Assembly: GCF_005049045.1 (NCBI RefSeq)
Contig: NZ_SUPK01000009.1
Coordinates: forward strand, 167,169 to 231,168
Direction of reading: 5' to 3'
From: Cohnella pontilimi
Lineage (GTDB): Bacteria; Bacillota; Bacilli; Paenibacillales; Paenibacillaceae
Length of the DNA stretch: 64,000 bases
A model generated the notes under the pieces. It had not been told where the DNA came from. It was given only the letters and a program-made list of their open reading frames with translations, and did not search any database. Positions 33,658 through 43,061 of this stretch are shown piece by piece; position 1 is the stretch's first letter; each line of letters opens with the position of its first letter. Position numbers and translations under genes: made by a program.

Positions 33658-34494
33658 TTATCGCTCGTCTCCGCCGATGATAATATCCAGGTGACGCGCC
33701 GTGTCGAACGCCGTCTGATAAGGACTTGCCTCATACCAGCTCAGCTCTGCGGTCAACGTGTCCGTGTACCCGATTTCCGTGAGCGCTTTGCGCACTTCCG
33801 GCCAATCCACGTCGCCTGCCAGCAGCGGTACGAATCCGTTGATATTGCCGACGCTGATCTTGAAATCTTTCACGTGGACTTTGCGGATACGAGAGCCCAA
33901 AATCCGGATCCACTGTTCCGGGTAGCCGAAGTTGAGCACGTTCCCGACGTCGAAATACGCTCCGACATAGGGGGAATCGAGCTCATCGATATACCGGGCC
34001 ATTTCGAGCGGCGACATCAAAAATTTGTTCCACACGTTCTCAATTCCGATATGTACCTGATATTTTTCCGCAACCGGCACCAGCTTCGCCAGCTCCTCCT
34101 GACTTCTCCGGTAACAGGCATCGTAGCTGTTATCGCCTTCTTTCTTTACGAAGGCGGGCACGCAAAGGATAGTGTCAATACCGAGTATGCTTGCAAGCTG
34201 GATTTGTTTTTCCACGATCTGCCGGCCTCGGGCTCTCACCTCTTCGTCTTCGGAAGAGAGGGAGTTTTGCCACATCAGACCGGAAGACAAGCTGCGTAAT
34301 TGAATGCCGTAAGAATCGGCCAGCTGCTTGATCTTCTCCGCTTCGGATGCGGTGGTATCGAGTGTGAGACCGGTTTCGCCGGGAGCGTACAGATTCAGCT
34401 CGACCGCGTCGAAACCGGCCTTGCTGCTGTAACCGAATACGTCTTCGAGACGGGTACCGTCGGGAAAACACCACTGATTGATCCCTTTGAGCAT
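33658..34494 (-). CDS. Sugar phosphate isomerase/epimerase (TIM barrel)
   Basis: A 278-residue AP-endonuclease-2/xylose-isomerase-like barrel. Metal ligands are likely in VELNLY (Glu near 32), IGIENVWN (Glu near 144), YFDVGNVL (Asp near 180) and KVHVKDFK (His/Asp near 210). This is the standard family arrangement for sugar epimerases or myo-inositol-type enzymes. It is the first structural gene of the transport/catabolism block and follows the YesMN-type regulators. Confidence 0.92.
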   Translation of the reverse strand: MLKGINQWCFPDGTRLEDVFGYSSKAGFDAVELNLYAPGETGLTLDTTASEAEKIKQLADSYGIQLRSLSSGLMWQNSLSSEDEEVRARGRQIVEKQIQLASILGIDTILCVPAFVKKEGDNSYDACYRRSQEELAKLVPVAEKYQVHIGIENVWNKFLMSPLEMARYIDELDSPYVGAYFDVGNVLNFGYPEQWIRILGSRIRKVHVKDFKISVGNINGFVPLLAGDVDWPEVRKALTEIGYTDTLTAELSWYEASPYQTAFDTARHLDIIIGGDER

Positions 34495-34612
34495 TGTTCC
34501 ATCCCCTTTCTCTGCCTATCAAATTCATTGTAGGCCGCAAGGAAGGAGGCGAAAAAGGGGACAACCATTACTTTTCATAGGACGATGATGACCAATCGCG
34601 ATGTGCGGATTC

Positions 34613-36208
34613 TCATTTTTTGAGCTCTCCCGGGGTTACTCCCCAGAATTTTCGGAACAATTTGATGAAATAGCTGGTGTCCAAATAACCGGTGCTCCTT
34701 GCCGCATCGGATACTTTGAGGCCGGTTTGAAGCAGCTCCCTCGCTTTTTTCATTTTTCGCTCCAGCACGTAATCGGAGAAGCATTTGCCCATTTCTTTCT
34801 TGAACAAGCGGCTCAAGTAAGAAGAATTCACATAAAGCCGATCCGCGGCTGTGTGCAGCGTGATATCTTCATGCAGGCTTTGATCGATGAGCGCTAAAAT
34901 GCTTTTGATGAGACGGTGAGTGCCGGATTTTCGCTCCGCCTCCGCATAGCTCATGATTTTGCCTACCATACTTTGGCACCAATCCTGCATTTGTTCTTTC
35001 GTTTGAATCCCGCGCGGAGATTGCAGATACACCGAGTCCTCATCCAATACATCGGAGACGGACCAGCCTTGCTCGTGAATGACCCGGATCAACAGACTTT
35101 GCACATAAAGCCTGTATTCCTGGAAGGCGTACAGCGTATTCAAATTTTCCATCTGCTTGTCGAAGATCGAGACGATTTCGGCAACCGATTCCGATCTCTC
35201 GCCGATTTCCACCGCGATCAGCAATTTTTTCTCTAAGTCGTCCGAAAACTCAAAAGTATAGGCTACGTTCGACTGCTCACGATAAGGGATGACGATTTCA
35301 TGTCCCAGTACTGCGCGTTCTTGCAATGCTCTTCTGGCCTGTTTATAGGACACGGATACCGAACCCATTCTGCCGGCCAGACCGATTCCCGCACTCGCGG
35401 TCACCTTCAGGCACTCGCGGGCAATCGAAACAAGTTGGGTCATCGATTGGTTGGTCCGCTGCATGAAAGCTCCCGTGCTCTCCGACTCGGAAGCGGCAAA
35501 AATCACGACGGTCGCTCCGTCATGGTCCTGAAATACGAAACAGCCCTCCCGGCCGAACAATTCGTTCGCGATGCAGTATAACGAGAAGTGCAGCAGGGGC
35601 ATGTCGGTTTTGGTGAACCGGTTCTCCGTGTGGAGCAGCGGATCCACCTCGGAGACGGCTGTACAATAAGGGCGGCGTTGATGTACCGCCATGGATAGTT
35701 CCCGGCTGAGCCTGTGAATCTCCGCATCCGAGTAATTGCCGCCCACCCAGTTTCTCAGAAAGCCGTCGCGCAGGCGCGGCAGGTGGTCCAGCCATCGGGA
35801 CTGCAAAGCTTCGAAGTTATGGCGCGTTTCCCGAGCTTTCCGGGTCGCTTCCGCGGCCTCGAGCACCGCATTCATAATTTCTTCGTCGCCTGCCGGCTTC
35901 AATAAGTATTTAAAAACGCCGATTTCCAGCGCTTTTTGCGCATATTGGAAGTCATCGTGTCCGCTGAGAATAATAATCCGGGTATCCGGCGTCTGCTTCA
36001 GCATTTTGCCCGACAACGACAAACCGTCCTCTTCCGGCATGAGGATATCCATAATGATGATGTCCGGTTTCTTTCGTTCAAAAATAGATTTGGCTTCGAG
36101 ACCGTCCGAGGCTAGCGCCACGACTTCGATCCCATGTGATTCCCATGGAATTTGGTAGGCGAGACTGTTGAGCAGCCGAACTTCATCCTCGACAATCATC
36201 AGATTCAC
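34613..36208 (-). CDS. AraC-type response regulator (YesN-like)
   Basis: A 531-residue protein: receiver domain at 1-120 with phospho-acceptor Asp in IIIMDILMPEEDG near 54, a long central region, and a C-terminal AraC HTH (about 430-531; YVNSSYLSRLFKKEMGKCFSDY). This large YesN layout is typical of Paenibacillaceae. It probably receives phosphate from the sensor encoded 15 bp upstream and activates the downstream sugar genes. Confidence 0.93.
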   Translation of the reverse strand: MNLMIVEDEVRLLNSLAYQIPWESHGIEVVALASDGLEAKSIFERKKPDIIIMDILMPEEDGLSLSGKMLKQTPDTRIIILSGHDDFQYAQKALEIGVFKYLLKPAGDEEIMNAVLEAAEATRKARETRHNFEALQSRWLDHLPRLRDGFLRNWVGGNYSDAEIHRLSRELSMAVHQRRPYCTAVSEVDPLLHTENRFTKTDMPLLHFSLYCIANELFGREGCFVFQDHDGATVVIFAASESESTGAFMQRTNQSMTQLVSIARECLKVTASAGIGLAGRMGSVSVSYKQARRALQERAVLGHEIVIPYREQSNVAYTFEFSDDLEKKLLIAVEIGERSESVAEIVSIFDKQMENLNTLYAFQEYRLYVQSLLIRVIHEQGWSVSDVLDEDSVYLQSPRGIQTKEQMQDWCQSMVGKIMSYAEAERKSGTHRLIKSILALIDQSLHEDITLHTAADRLYVNSSYLSRLFKKEMGKCFSDYVLERKMKKARELLQTGLKVSDAARSTGYLDTSYFIKLFRKFWGVTPGELKK

Positions 36209-36223
36209 GCGATGACCTCCCGT

Positions 36224-38020
36224 TCAAGACGTTTTCTCCAGCGGAATGAAGATCCGGACGACGGTCCCTTCGAATTTTCGGCTTTCGAACTGAAGATCCG
36301 CCTGTTCCCCGTAATGAAGTAATAGCCTCGCTTTCACATTGCGAATGCCGAATAAGTCCGGAATCGGATTCTCAGTCGCCAAGGAGGAATGGACGGTAAT
36401 TTCACCTAACCGCTGCTTCACGTAAAGCAGGCGCTCCTCATCCATGCCGATTCCGTTGTCCTGGACAAGGATCTTCAGACGGTTGTCTTCGATCTCCGAC
36501 GCAATGGTCAGCTCCCCGCCCAGTTCTCTTCTTTTTTCGAGCCCGTGAAAAATCGCGTTTTCGACGATCGGCTGCAGCACCAGTTTAATGATATTCAGCT
36601 TTTTGGTGGGTTCGGCCAACCGAACTTCGTATTTGAACTTGTCAAGCAACCGTAATTGCTGGATACGGATGTAATAATGCAGATGCTCAACCGTCTCTTC
36701 CATGGTGAACGTCTCTTTGCCCTTACTCAGGCTCAATCTGAAAAATTTAGACAAATTGAGCACCATTTCGCTGATTTCGTCCGCCTCGTAATTGCGGGCA
36801 GCCCAATAGATGGAGTCCAACGTGTTGTACAGAAAGTGGGGATTGATCTGCGACTGCAGAAACTTGAGGTCGGTTTTCGAGCGCTGGATTTGCTGCTCAT
36901 AAATGTCCCGGATCAAATAGCCTTGCTGCTGAGCCATCTGGTTGAAAGAATCCATGAGAAAACCGAATTCGTCGTTACGTTCTTTCTCGAGATATACGTT
37001 GTAAAACCCTTTGCGAATTTGATGCATGCCCCGCGAGAGCATTTTAAGCGGTGAGGTGATGTTCCGGTACAAGATCCAGGAAATGATCAAAGCGAGCAAA
37101 ACGCTGACGATGATGATCATGAAGATGTATTCCTGTATTTGCTTCGATGCCTCGTAGAGCGAGCTTTTGGGCTGAACGAGCACGATCGACCAGGAGGAAT
37201 CGGGCGATGACACTTTACTGACGAAAACTTCCTGTTTTCCGTCGGGTGACAAAGCAAGGAAGCTTCTCCGTTTGTCCGAGATCCATTTAAATGTAAAGCG
37301 GTCGCCCGATGAAGCCATGAGTTGATTCTCGTTGGATAGAAGAAAGACTTGGCTGCTGCTGCCGGAAAGTAATTGCTGAAGCGACTGCAGCAGTACAGCC
37401 CGCTGCACGGCTACGGTGACAATGTTCGAGTTATAACCGGGCCTGTCCAATCCCATCGCGCGCACAAGCAAAACGTTGTCTTTGTTGTAGATGTAGTCGA
37501 CGTTGCGAAAACGGTCTGGCGTGCCGTCAGGATTGACGAGTACACTCAACCCGCGAAGCTGGTAAGCCCTTTTGTACCAGGACTCGTTTTCGAACGATAC
37601 TTTCCTGACGCCTGTCTTCGACGAAGAGACGAGCGTGCCCGTCTCCTGCTGGTAAATCGAAATATCGGAAATGAACTGATTCATCGCGGAAATTCGCGAG
37701 ACCTTGTTCATGATCAGCGTCGAACCGAATTTTTTGCCCATCGTGTCCGTATCGGACAAAATGCTGTTCATCTCTTTGTCTGAGGCAATCAATATCGAGA
37801 TGTTTTCGATGCTCCGCATGATCACATCGATGTAATCGATGGACGCCGACAACGCCGCATAGGTTTTGTCGCTCGTTTGTTGGATGAGGAGCGCCTCGGA
37901 ATCTTTAATGGCGTAGAGGCTGACGCCGATTAACGGAAGCATGACGATCAGCAAATAACAAATGAGACGTACTTGAATCGAGTGAAAGGCTTTCCACAGA
38001 CTGTACATTTTCGTTCTCAT
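36224..38020 (-). CDS. Sensor histidine kinase (YesM-like)
   Basis: A 598-residue membrane kinase with an N-terminal helix at about 14-36, an extracellular sensor of about 260 residues, a second helix near 300-320, a HAMP segment, the His_kinase domain with phospho-acceptor in QINPHFLYNTLDS (His near 395), and an HATPase region with VLQPIVENAIFHG and DNGIGM. ATG at 38020 has GGAAGGTGG 5 bp upstream. The pair probably senses the extracellular sugar and controls the cluster. Confidence 0.94.
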   Translation of the reverse strand: MRTKMYSLWKAFHSIQVRLICYLLIVMLPLIGVSLYAIKDSEALLIQQTSDKTYAALSASIDYIDVIMRSIENISILIASDKEMNSILSDTDTMGKKFGSTLIMNKVSRISAMNQFISDISIYQQETGTLVSSSKTGVRKVSFENESWYKRAYQLRGLSVLVNPDGTPDRFRNVDYIYNKDNVLLVRAMGLDRPGYNSNIVTVAVQRAVLLQSLQQLLSGSSSQVFLLSNENQLMASSGDRFTFKWISDKRRSFLALSPDGKQEVFVSKVSSPDSSWSIVLVQPKSSLYEASKQIQEYIFMIIIVSVLLALIISWILYRNITSPLKMLSRGMHQIRKGFYNVYLEKERNDEFGFLMDSFNQMAQQQGYLIRDIYEQQIQRSKTDLKFLQSQINPHFLYNTLDSIYWAARNYEADEISEMVLNLSKFFRLSLSKGKETFTMEETVEHLHYYIRIQQLRLLDKFKYEVRLAEPTKKLNIIKLVLQPIVENAIFHGLEKRRELGGELTIASEIEDNRLKILVQDNGIGMDEERLLYVKQRLGEITVHSSLATENPIPDLFGIRNVKARLLLHYGEQADLQFESRKFEGTVVRIFIPLEKTS

Positions 38021-38172
38021 CGGCACCACCTTCCCCGTGCGATGTTGACGGAATTGCTCACCCTTTCTCTGTTCTCGCCCTTGCAAATCTTATCCTTTGT
38101 GGAACTTCCACTTGTTTTGTCGAATCATAAGTCCATTGCGGGTGGGTAAAATTTACTGTCTCTCCTAACGCA

Positions 38173-38206
38173 GAAAGAGCAGCCCGCCTTGGCGAGCTGC
38201 TCTTTC
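38173..38206 (-). terminator. Terminator hairpin after 80-residue gene
   Basis: GAAAGAGCAGC/GCTGCTCTTTC, an 11-bp perfect inverted repeat 43 bp downstream of the 38250-38492 stop codon; both ends are T/A rich, so it may act in either direction. Confidence 0.75.
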
Positions 38207-38249
38207 GGTGATGTACATGATGAACGTTAATCATTCCCGCCGGCAACCG

Positions 38250-38492
38250 TCAATACAGCGACAACGCCAGTGTTCCACGTTCTCTCGTCGAGTAAAGGAT
38301 CGCTTCCGAGCCTTCGATTTCCACACTGTCCAGAGTAGCAAGAAACCGTTGAACGGTTCGTCTTCCGGTCGCCAGCTTGCGTTCCAGCACTTCCAGCAGC
38401 ATGTCGATCACTTTCCGTCTGTCGTCCTTGCAATATACCGGGATTTGATTTTCGTGAAATTCTATGATGACTTTTTTGAGTTCCGTTTTCAT
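38250..38492 (-). CDS. Hypothetical 80-residue protein
   Basis: A small soluble protein (MKTELKKVIIEFHENQIPVY at the start) with a central helix rich in charged residues (VIDMLLEVLERKLATGRR) and a strand-rich C-terminus. GAGGTGACG precedes the ATG and a terminator follows. No family is recognised. It stands alone between the sensor kinase and the TRAP transporter operon. Confidence 0.68.
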   Translation of the reverse strand: MKTELKKVIIEFHENQIPVYCKDDRRKVIDMLLEVLERKLATGRRTVQRFLATLDSVEIEGSEAILYSTRERGTLALSLY

Positions 38493-38668
38493 TTTTCGTC
38501 ACCTCGAATGGCCATTTTCGCTGTGCTACATCCTTTATAATAACTTACCATCACTATATAAAATGAAGCTTAATATTTTGTGAAAATTGCGAGAACACGA
38601 CGAATAATTTTACAGGAGCAAGAAATAAATCGTACGGAAACCCAAAACGCGGAAAGATAATAGGATGA

Positions 38669-38719
38669 GAAAGGCTGGATTCTGCGTGGGAGTTTACCCG
38701 TGCAGTTTCCAGCCTTTTT
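38669..38719. terminator. Long terminator hairpin downstream of TRAP operon
   Basis: AAGGCTGGA and CTGCGTGGG pair with CCCGTGCAG and TCCAGCCTT across a short loop, with T tracts at the right and A-rich flanks at the left. It lies 77 bp beyond the dctM stop codon. Confidence 0.78.
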
Positions 38720-38795
38720 GGTGTGTTCGTGGACACTCATTTTTAAGCGTGGGCAATTATTTGGAGAAGATTCATCGGAGCCTTCTTCGACAGGT

Positions 38796-40073
38796 TTAGT
38801 GGAACCATCCCAGCGGCACCAGAACCAAACCAGGAAACGCGGTCAAGACCAGCAACAGGATAATCTCTACAATCAGGAACGGCCAAACGCCCTTCATGAT
38901 GTCGTCCATGCTGATCTTGCCGGCCCCGGCCGCGACGTTCAGCACGGTTCCGACCGGCGGCGTCAAAAGGCCGATACAGTTGTTCAATACGAACAGGATC
39001 CCGAAGTACACCGGATCGATGCCTGCCGCCGTAATGACCGGCATGAGCACCGGCGTCAGGATAAAGATCGTCGGGTTCACGTCCATCGCCGAACCCACGA
39101 TCAGCACGATCACGTTGATAACCATGAGAAGCAGGAACTGATTATGCATGAACGGTTGAAGCATGTCCTCGAGCTGTGCCGGAATATTGGCCACCGTAAT
39201 GAGCCAGCTCGAAACCATTGCGGCTGCCGCCAACAACATCACGACACTGCTGGTTTTAGCCGCTGCAATTAACAGCCTGTAAAGCGTCTTGAGCTTGATT
39301 TCGCGATAAACGAATAAACCGACAAACAATGCGTATACAGCAGCTACAGCCGCGGCCTCCGTAGGCGTAAAGACGCCGCCGCGCAAGCCGCCGATTATGA
39401 TCACAGGCATTATCAACGCCCAGAGGGCATCACGAGTCGCCTGCCATTTTTCTTTTGCCGTCGTTTTCGGTTGTACTTTCACCTTTTCTTTTCTGGCAAT
39501 CCAGGTCCAAGTAATCGATAACGCCAAAGCAAGCAGGAGTCCGGGCACGATGCCCGCCAAAAACAGCTTAGAAATCGAAACGCCGGCCGTTACGCCGAAG
39601 ACGATCATGGGGATGCTGGGAGGGAGGATCGGAGCGATAATCCCGCTTCCCGCTATCAAGCCTGCCGAACGGTTTTTGTTATACCCGGCAGCCGCCATCA
39701 TCGGAATCAAAACCGCGCCAAGCGCCGCCGTATCCGCAACAGCCGAGCCGGATATTCCTGCGAAGATGACGCTGGCGATAATCGCTACGAACCCAAGTCC
39801 GCCGCGAATATGGCCAACAAAAGCCATCGCAAAATTAACAATACGCCTCGTTATCCCCCCCGCGTTCATGAGCTCCCCGGCAAGCATGAAGAACGGGATC
39901 GCCATGAGCGGGAAATTGTCGGCTCCATCGATCAAGTTGCCCGCGAGAATCTGGGTATTGAAATTGCCCATGGTGAACATCAGGACGATAGCGCTGATTA
40001 ATAGAGCGAAAGCGACCGGAATGCCGAGTGCCATTACGGCAAGGAGCGAAAGGACGAAAATCGCCAAAGTCAT
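38796..40073 (-). CDS. dctM: TRAP transporter large permease (DctM)
   Basis: A 425-residue DctM subunit with about twelve membrane segments. Conserved parts include PLMAIPFFMLAGELMNAGG near 53-71, GSAVADTAALGAVLIPMM and APILPPSIPMIVFG. TRAP systems import carboxylates and sugar acids using the sodium gradient. It overlaps dctQ by 4 bp and ends the operon. Confidence 0.95.
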   Translation of the reverse strand: MTLAIFVLSLLAVMALGIPVAFALLISAIVLMFTMGNFNTQILAGNLIDGADNFPLMAIPFFMLAGELMNAGGITRRIVNFAMAFVGHIRGGLGFVAIIASVIFAGISGSAVADTAALGAVLIPMMAAAGYNKNRSAGLIAGSGIIAPILPPSIPMIVFGVTAGVSISKLFLAGIVPGLLLALALSITWTWIARKEKVKVQPKTTAKEKWQATRDALWALIMPVIIIGGLRGGVFTPTEAAAVAAVYALFVGLFVYREIKLKTLYRLLIAAAKTSSVVMLLAAAAMVSSWLITVANIPAQLEDMLQPFMHNQFLLLMVINVIVLIVGSAMDVNPTIFILTPVLMPVITAAGIDPVYFGILFVLNNCIGLLTPPVGTVLNVAAGAGKISMDDIMKGVWPFLIVEIILLLVLTAFPGLVLVPLGWFH

Positions 40074-40633
40074 GATTTCTTCGCCCCTTCCTCATGGTTG
40101 TCATTGTCTGTCTCATTCTGCTGCACAAGTTCGTCCGAATCTGTTGTCATGATGAACTCGCGTTCTTCCATTTTTCCAGCCAGCACCCGGTAAAGCCTGG
40201 CGAAGACAATCAGGACCATGCAAGCACACATAAGACATCCGACCGCATAAATATAGGCATAAGGCATGCCTGTAGCCGGGGCGGATTGGTCGACATTCAG
40301 GATCGTCAATTTCCAACATCCGATAAATACGAGCACCATCGTCGCCAGAATCATGAGATTGCTGATGACGTATACGATTTTCTTGCCTGTTATCGACAGC
40401 TTTTTAATAAGAGAATCGACTCCCAGATGCTCATTGTCCTTCAGCGCCAAAATGGATCCAATCAAAATGGACCAAATGAACAAGAACCGGGACACTTCCT
40501 CCGACCACGTGATCCCCGAGTCAAAGGCGTACCGGAGAACGACGTTGCCGAATACGAAAATAATCATGAGTGAAAGACACACCGCTAATAGGAAATTCAA
40601 GAAGGCGGTGATCTTGTTGATCAGTTTGTTCAT
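40070..40633 (-). CDS. dctQ: TRAP transporter small permease (DctQ)
   Basis: A 187-residue protein with four helices, typical of DctQ: VVLRYAFDSGITWSEEVSRF near 32-51 is the signature loop, followed by LKDNEHLGVDSLIKKL. The C-terminal tail is acidic. ATG at 40633 has AGGTGG upstream. It forms the membrane complex with DctM. Confidence 0.92.
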   Translation of the reverse strand: MNKLINKITAFLNFLLAVCLSLMIIFVFGNVVLRYAFDSGITWSEEVSRFLFIWSILIGSILALKDNEHLGVDSLIKKLSITGKKIVYVISNLMILATMVLVFIGCWKLTILNVDQSAPATGMPYAYIYAVGCLMCACMVLIVFARLYRVLAGKMEEREFIMTTDSDELVQQNETDNDNHEEGAKKS

Positions 40634-40716
40634 GTAAAACACCACCTGTAAAGAGGAGAGAAGGGTTCCTGAATGCAGAACCCTTTCTCCGCCGATTATC
40701 CTTTATTCAAACAGGA

Positions 40717-41754
40717 TTATTGCGTATTCTTGACTTTTTCTACGAGATCTTTAGCCCACGGGAATTTGCTGTAGTAATCGTCATAAATCGGTTGGACGGC
40801 CGTTTGCATTTGAGTCATGAAGTTTTGGTCCGGAGTAACGAATTCCATGCCTTTCTCCATCAGGAACTTCTTGTCGGATTCATAGCTTTCTTCGGAAAGC
40901 TGCCATTGATAATCGGCGTATTCCTTAGCCGCTTCTTCAAGCGCTTTCTTTTGGTTATCGGACAGTCCATTCCACAGCTTCAAATTGATAATCAGAACAT
41001 TCGGAGTGAAGCCGTGGCGGGACTCCAGAATATATTTTTGCACTTCATAGAAACCGTTTGCTTTCACAACGCCGATCGGATTGTCTTGGCCATGAACGAC
41101 CTTTTGCTCCAACGCAGTAAATACTTCGGACAGCGGCATCGGGGAAACGGTTGCACCGAGCAGCTCACCCAGTTTTACGAAGACAGGCGTGTTCGGCATC
41201 CGCAGGCGAAGGCTCTTGAAGTCTCCCATGCTGGCTACCTTCTTGCTGGAGGATACCATCCGGAATCCGTTCGCCGTCCATGCCAGCACGTGTACGCCTT
41301 GTTGTTTTTCCAGCTCAGCAGCCAATTCTTGCCCGATCGGCCCCGTAAGAACGGCTTTCGCATGTTTGAAGTCTCTCATCAGGAACGGCCATTCCGGAAC
41401 ACCCATTTGCGGAACGTCTGCTTGCATGATCATCCCCGGAACGCCGAGCTCGATCGTGCCATTCCGTACGCCGGTGTAAAATTCTTTTTCCCCGCCGAGT
41501 TTGTTGTTCTCGTAGATTTCCACTTTTAACGAACCGCCCGATTTTTCTTCAACGAGCGGTTTGAACTTGTCCTTCAAAGCGATGTTTTGCGGATGGTCGA
41601 GACCATAGTAGTTCGCGACTTTCAAGGTATAAGACTTTTCGCTGCTTCCCGCTTGGTCTCCGCCGGCTGCTTGGCCTTTTTCCTTGCCGCCGCAAGCTGC
41701 CAAAACCGTTGTGACTGCCAGAACAAACACGAGTGTGTAAATCCACTTTTTCAT
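40717..41754 (-). CDS. dctP: TRAP transporter substrate-binding protein (DctP)
   Basis: A 345-residue secreted lipoprotein: signal peptide with lipobox VLAAC (Cys near 21), a Gly/Gln/Ala linker, then the DctP fold starting SYTLKVANYYGLDHPQN. The block RLRMPNTPVFVKLGELLGAT contains the conserved Arg that binds the carboxylate of the ligand, and WPFLMRDFKHA matches the family. ATG at 41754 has GGGAGGG upstream. The ligand is probably a sugar acid, judging from the dehydrogenase upstream. Confidence 0.94.
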   Translation of the reverse strand: MKKWIYTLVFVLAVTTVLAACGGKEKGQAAGGDQAGSSEKSYTLKVANYYGLDHPQNIALKDKFKPLVEEKSGGSLKVEIYENNKLGGEKEFYTGVRNGTIELGVPGMIMQADVPQMGVPEWPFLMRDFKHAKAVLTGPIGQELAAELEKQQGVHVLAWTANGFRMVSSSKKVASMGDFKSLRLRMPNTPVFVKLGELLGATVSPMPLSEVFTALEQKVVHGQDNPIGVVKANGFYEVQKYILESRHGFTPNVLIINLKLWNGLSDNQKKALEEAAKEYADYQWQLSEESYESDKKFLMEKGMEFVTPDQNFMTQMQTAVQPIYDDYYSKFPWAKDLVEKVKNTQ

Positions 41755-41802
41755 TGTAAAATGCCCTCCCATATCTAGTGGTGGTTATATGATTGCTTTG
41801 TT

Positions 41803-42816
41803 TTACAAAGTAATCATCGCTTTGATGGTGCCGGATTCCGGCGTCATGAAGTATTCGAACTTATCGATGATTTGATCGAACGGGGTTCTGGACGTGATGA
41901 AAGCATCGGTGTCCACATGCCCCTGCCGGATCATTTCAATTACATTTTCAAAATCTTCAACCGTCGCATTGCGGCTCGACAGGATGGTCAGCTCGCGTTT
42001 ATGGAATTCGGGATCCGGGAAGGAAAGATCCGCTTGCACGAGGCCGACATAGACGATCCGCCCGCCATGCGCGGCATACTGATAAGCGCCGCTCATGGAT
42101 TTCGCATTGCCCGTGGCGTCGAATACGACTGTCGGGAATTGCCCGTTCGTGATGCGTCTCATTTCTTCCGCCGGGTTCTCTGAAGCATTCACCGTGTAGT
42201 CCACCTTGGCCCAGGTTTTGCAGAAATCGAGCCGCCCCTGATTCATATCCATGGCGATCACTTTCGCTCCCGCCAGTTGCGCGAATTGCATGACTCCGAG
42301 GCCGATGGGGCCAGCCCCGATCACTAGTGCAAACTCGCCTTTCTTGATGTCTGCCCGTCTTACTGCATGGGCGCCGATGCTCAGGCACTCAACGGTTGCT
42401 GCTGCATCCAGCGAAATCTCACTGGTCTTCATCAGATGGGAAACGGGAACCGCGAAATATTCCTGCATCCCGCCATCCGCATGGACGCCTAGGACTTGAA
42501 GCTGCGAGCAGCAATTGGGTTTCCCGCTCAAGCACGCGATGCATTGTCCGCATTCCAGATACGGGACAATCGTAACTTTGTCGCCTGCTGAAAAAGCGCT
42601 TCCATTTGCTTGGACCTTTACCACTTCGCCGGCCAGTTCATGTCCCAGTACCCGAGGATATTCGAAAAAGGGCTGACGGCCTCTGAATGCATGGTAATCG
42701 GTACCGCAAATGCCGATCCGGCGAACGCGGACCAGTGCTTCCCCATCCTTCAAGGTCGGTTCCTCTACCTCACGCATGGCCAGTTGGTTCGGTTCATTCA
42801 AGCTGATTCTTTTCAT
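41803..42816 (-). CDS. Zinc-binding alcohol dehydrogenase family protein
   Basis: A 337-residue MDR dehydrogenase. Catalytic zinc ligands are in GICGTDYHAF (Cys near 36) and LGHELAGEV (His-Glu), structural zinc in CGQCIACLSGKPNCC, and the NAD motif in VIGAGPIGLGV near 168. It is closest in pattern to the RspB/sugar-acid dehydrogenases (for example L-galactonate or L-gulonate types). ATG at 42816 is preceded by GGAGGAG; the upstream extension would cross the promoter. It leads the operon with the TRAP transporter. Confidence 0.9.
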   Translation of the reverse strand: MKRISLNEPNQLAMREVEEPTLKDGEALVRVRRIGICGTDYHAFRGRQPFFEYPRVLGHELAGEVVKVQANGSAFSAGDKVTIVPYLECGQCIACLSGKPNCCSQLQVLGVHADGGMQEYFAVPVSHLMKTSEISLDAAATVECLSIGAHAVRRADIKKGEFALVIGAGPIGLGVMQFAQLAGAKVIAMDMNQGRLDFCKTWAKVDYTVNASENPAEEMRRITNGQFPTVVFDATGNAKSMSGAYQYAAHGGRIVYVGLVQADLSFPDPEFHKRELTILSSRNATVEDFENVIEMIRQGHVDTDAFITSRTPFDQIIDKFEYFMTPESGTIKAMITL

Positions 42817-42908
42817 AATGCCTCTTGCTCCTCCTGTGTGATTCTGGGTGAAGGCGATTTCACCATGCGACGAGTAACAGTAATTCTGCTGTGCTGTGAA
42901 TCTTCTAA

Positions 42909-42937
42909 TATGTAACATTTCACATTCTGCATATCAA
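42909..42937 (-). promoter_or_regulatory. Sigma-A promoter of dehydrogenase-TRAP operon
   Basis: Minus strand TTGATA (42932-42937) and TACATA (42909-42914) are separated by 17 bp. The -10 overlaps the sequence ATGTTACA, half of the operator seen at the divergent gntR promoter. A degenerate cre-like TGAAAGCGTTTCA lies upstream at 42946-42958. Confidence 0.65.
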
Positions 42938-42978
42938 AGAATAACTGAAAGCGTTTCATCCGTCAACAGTTTTTAAAT

Positions 42979-43007
42979 TTGTCAAAAGCAATGTCGTAGC
43001 TTATAAT
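42979..43007 (+). promoter_or_regulatory. Sigma-A promoter of gntR
   Basis: TTGTCA (42979-42984), a 17-bp spacer and a perfect TATAAT (43002-43007). The expected transcription start, near 43014, falls inside the operator, and this placement argues for the TTG start at 43062. Confidence 0.8.
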
Positions 43008-43010
43008 TTT

Positions 43011-43031
43011 TGTAACATGTTAAATGCTACA
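43011..43031. promoter_or_regulatory. Putative GntR operator
   Basis: TGTAACAT-gttaa-ATGCTACA, an inverted repeat with 7 of 8 arm positions paired, over the gntR transcription start. TGTAACAT recurs at 42911-42918 over the opposite promoter's -10, so one regulator could control both directions. Confidence 0.65.
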
Positions 43032-43061
43032 GATTTTTCGATAGAAAGAAGGAATCCTGCC

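Noticed and set aside
42946..42958. cre site upstream of the TRAP operon
   Set aside because: TGAAAGCGTTTCA is one base shorter than the consensus and breaks the spacing; kept only as a note.
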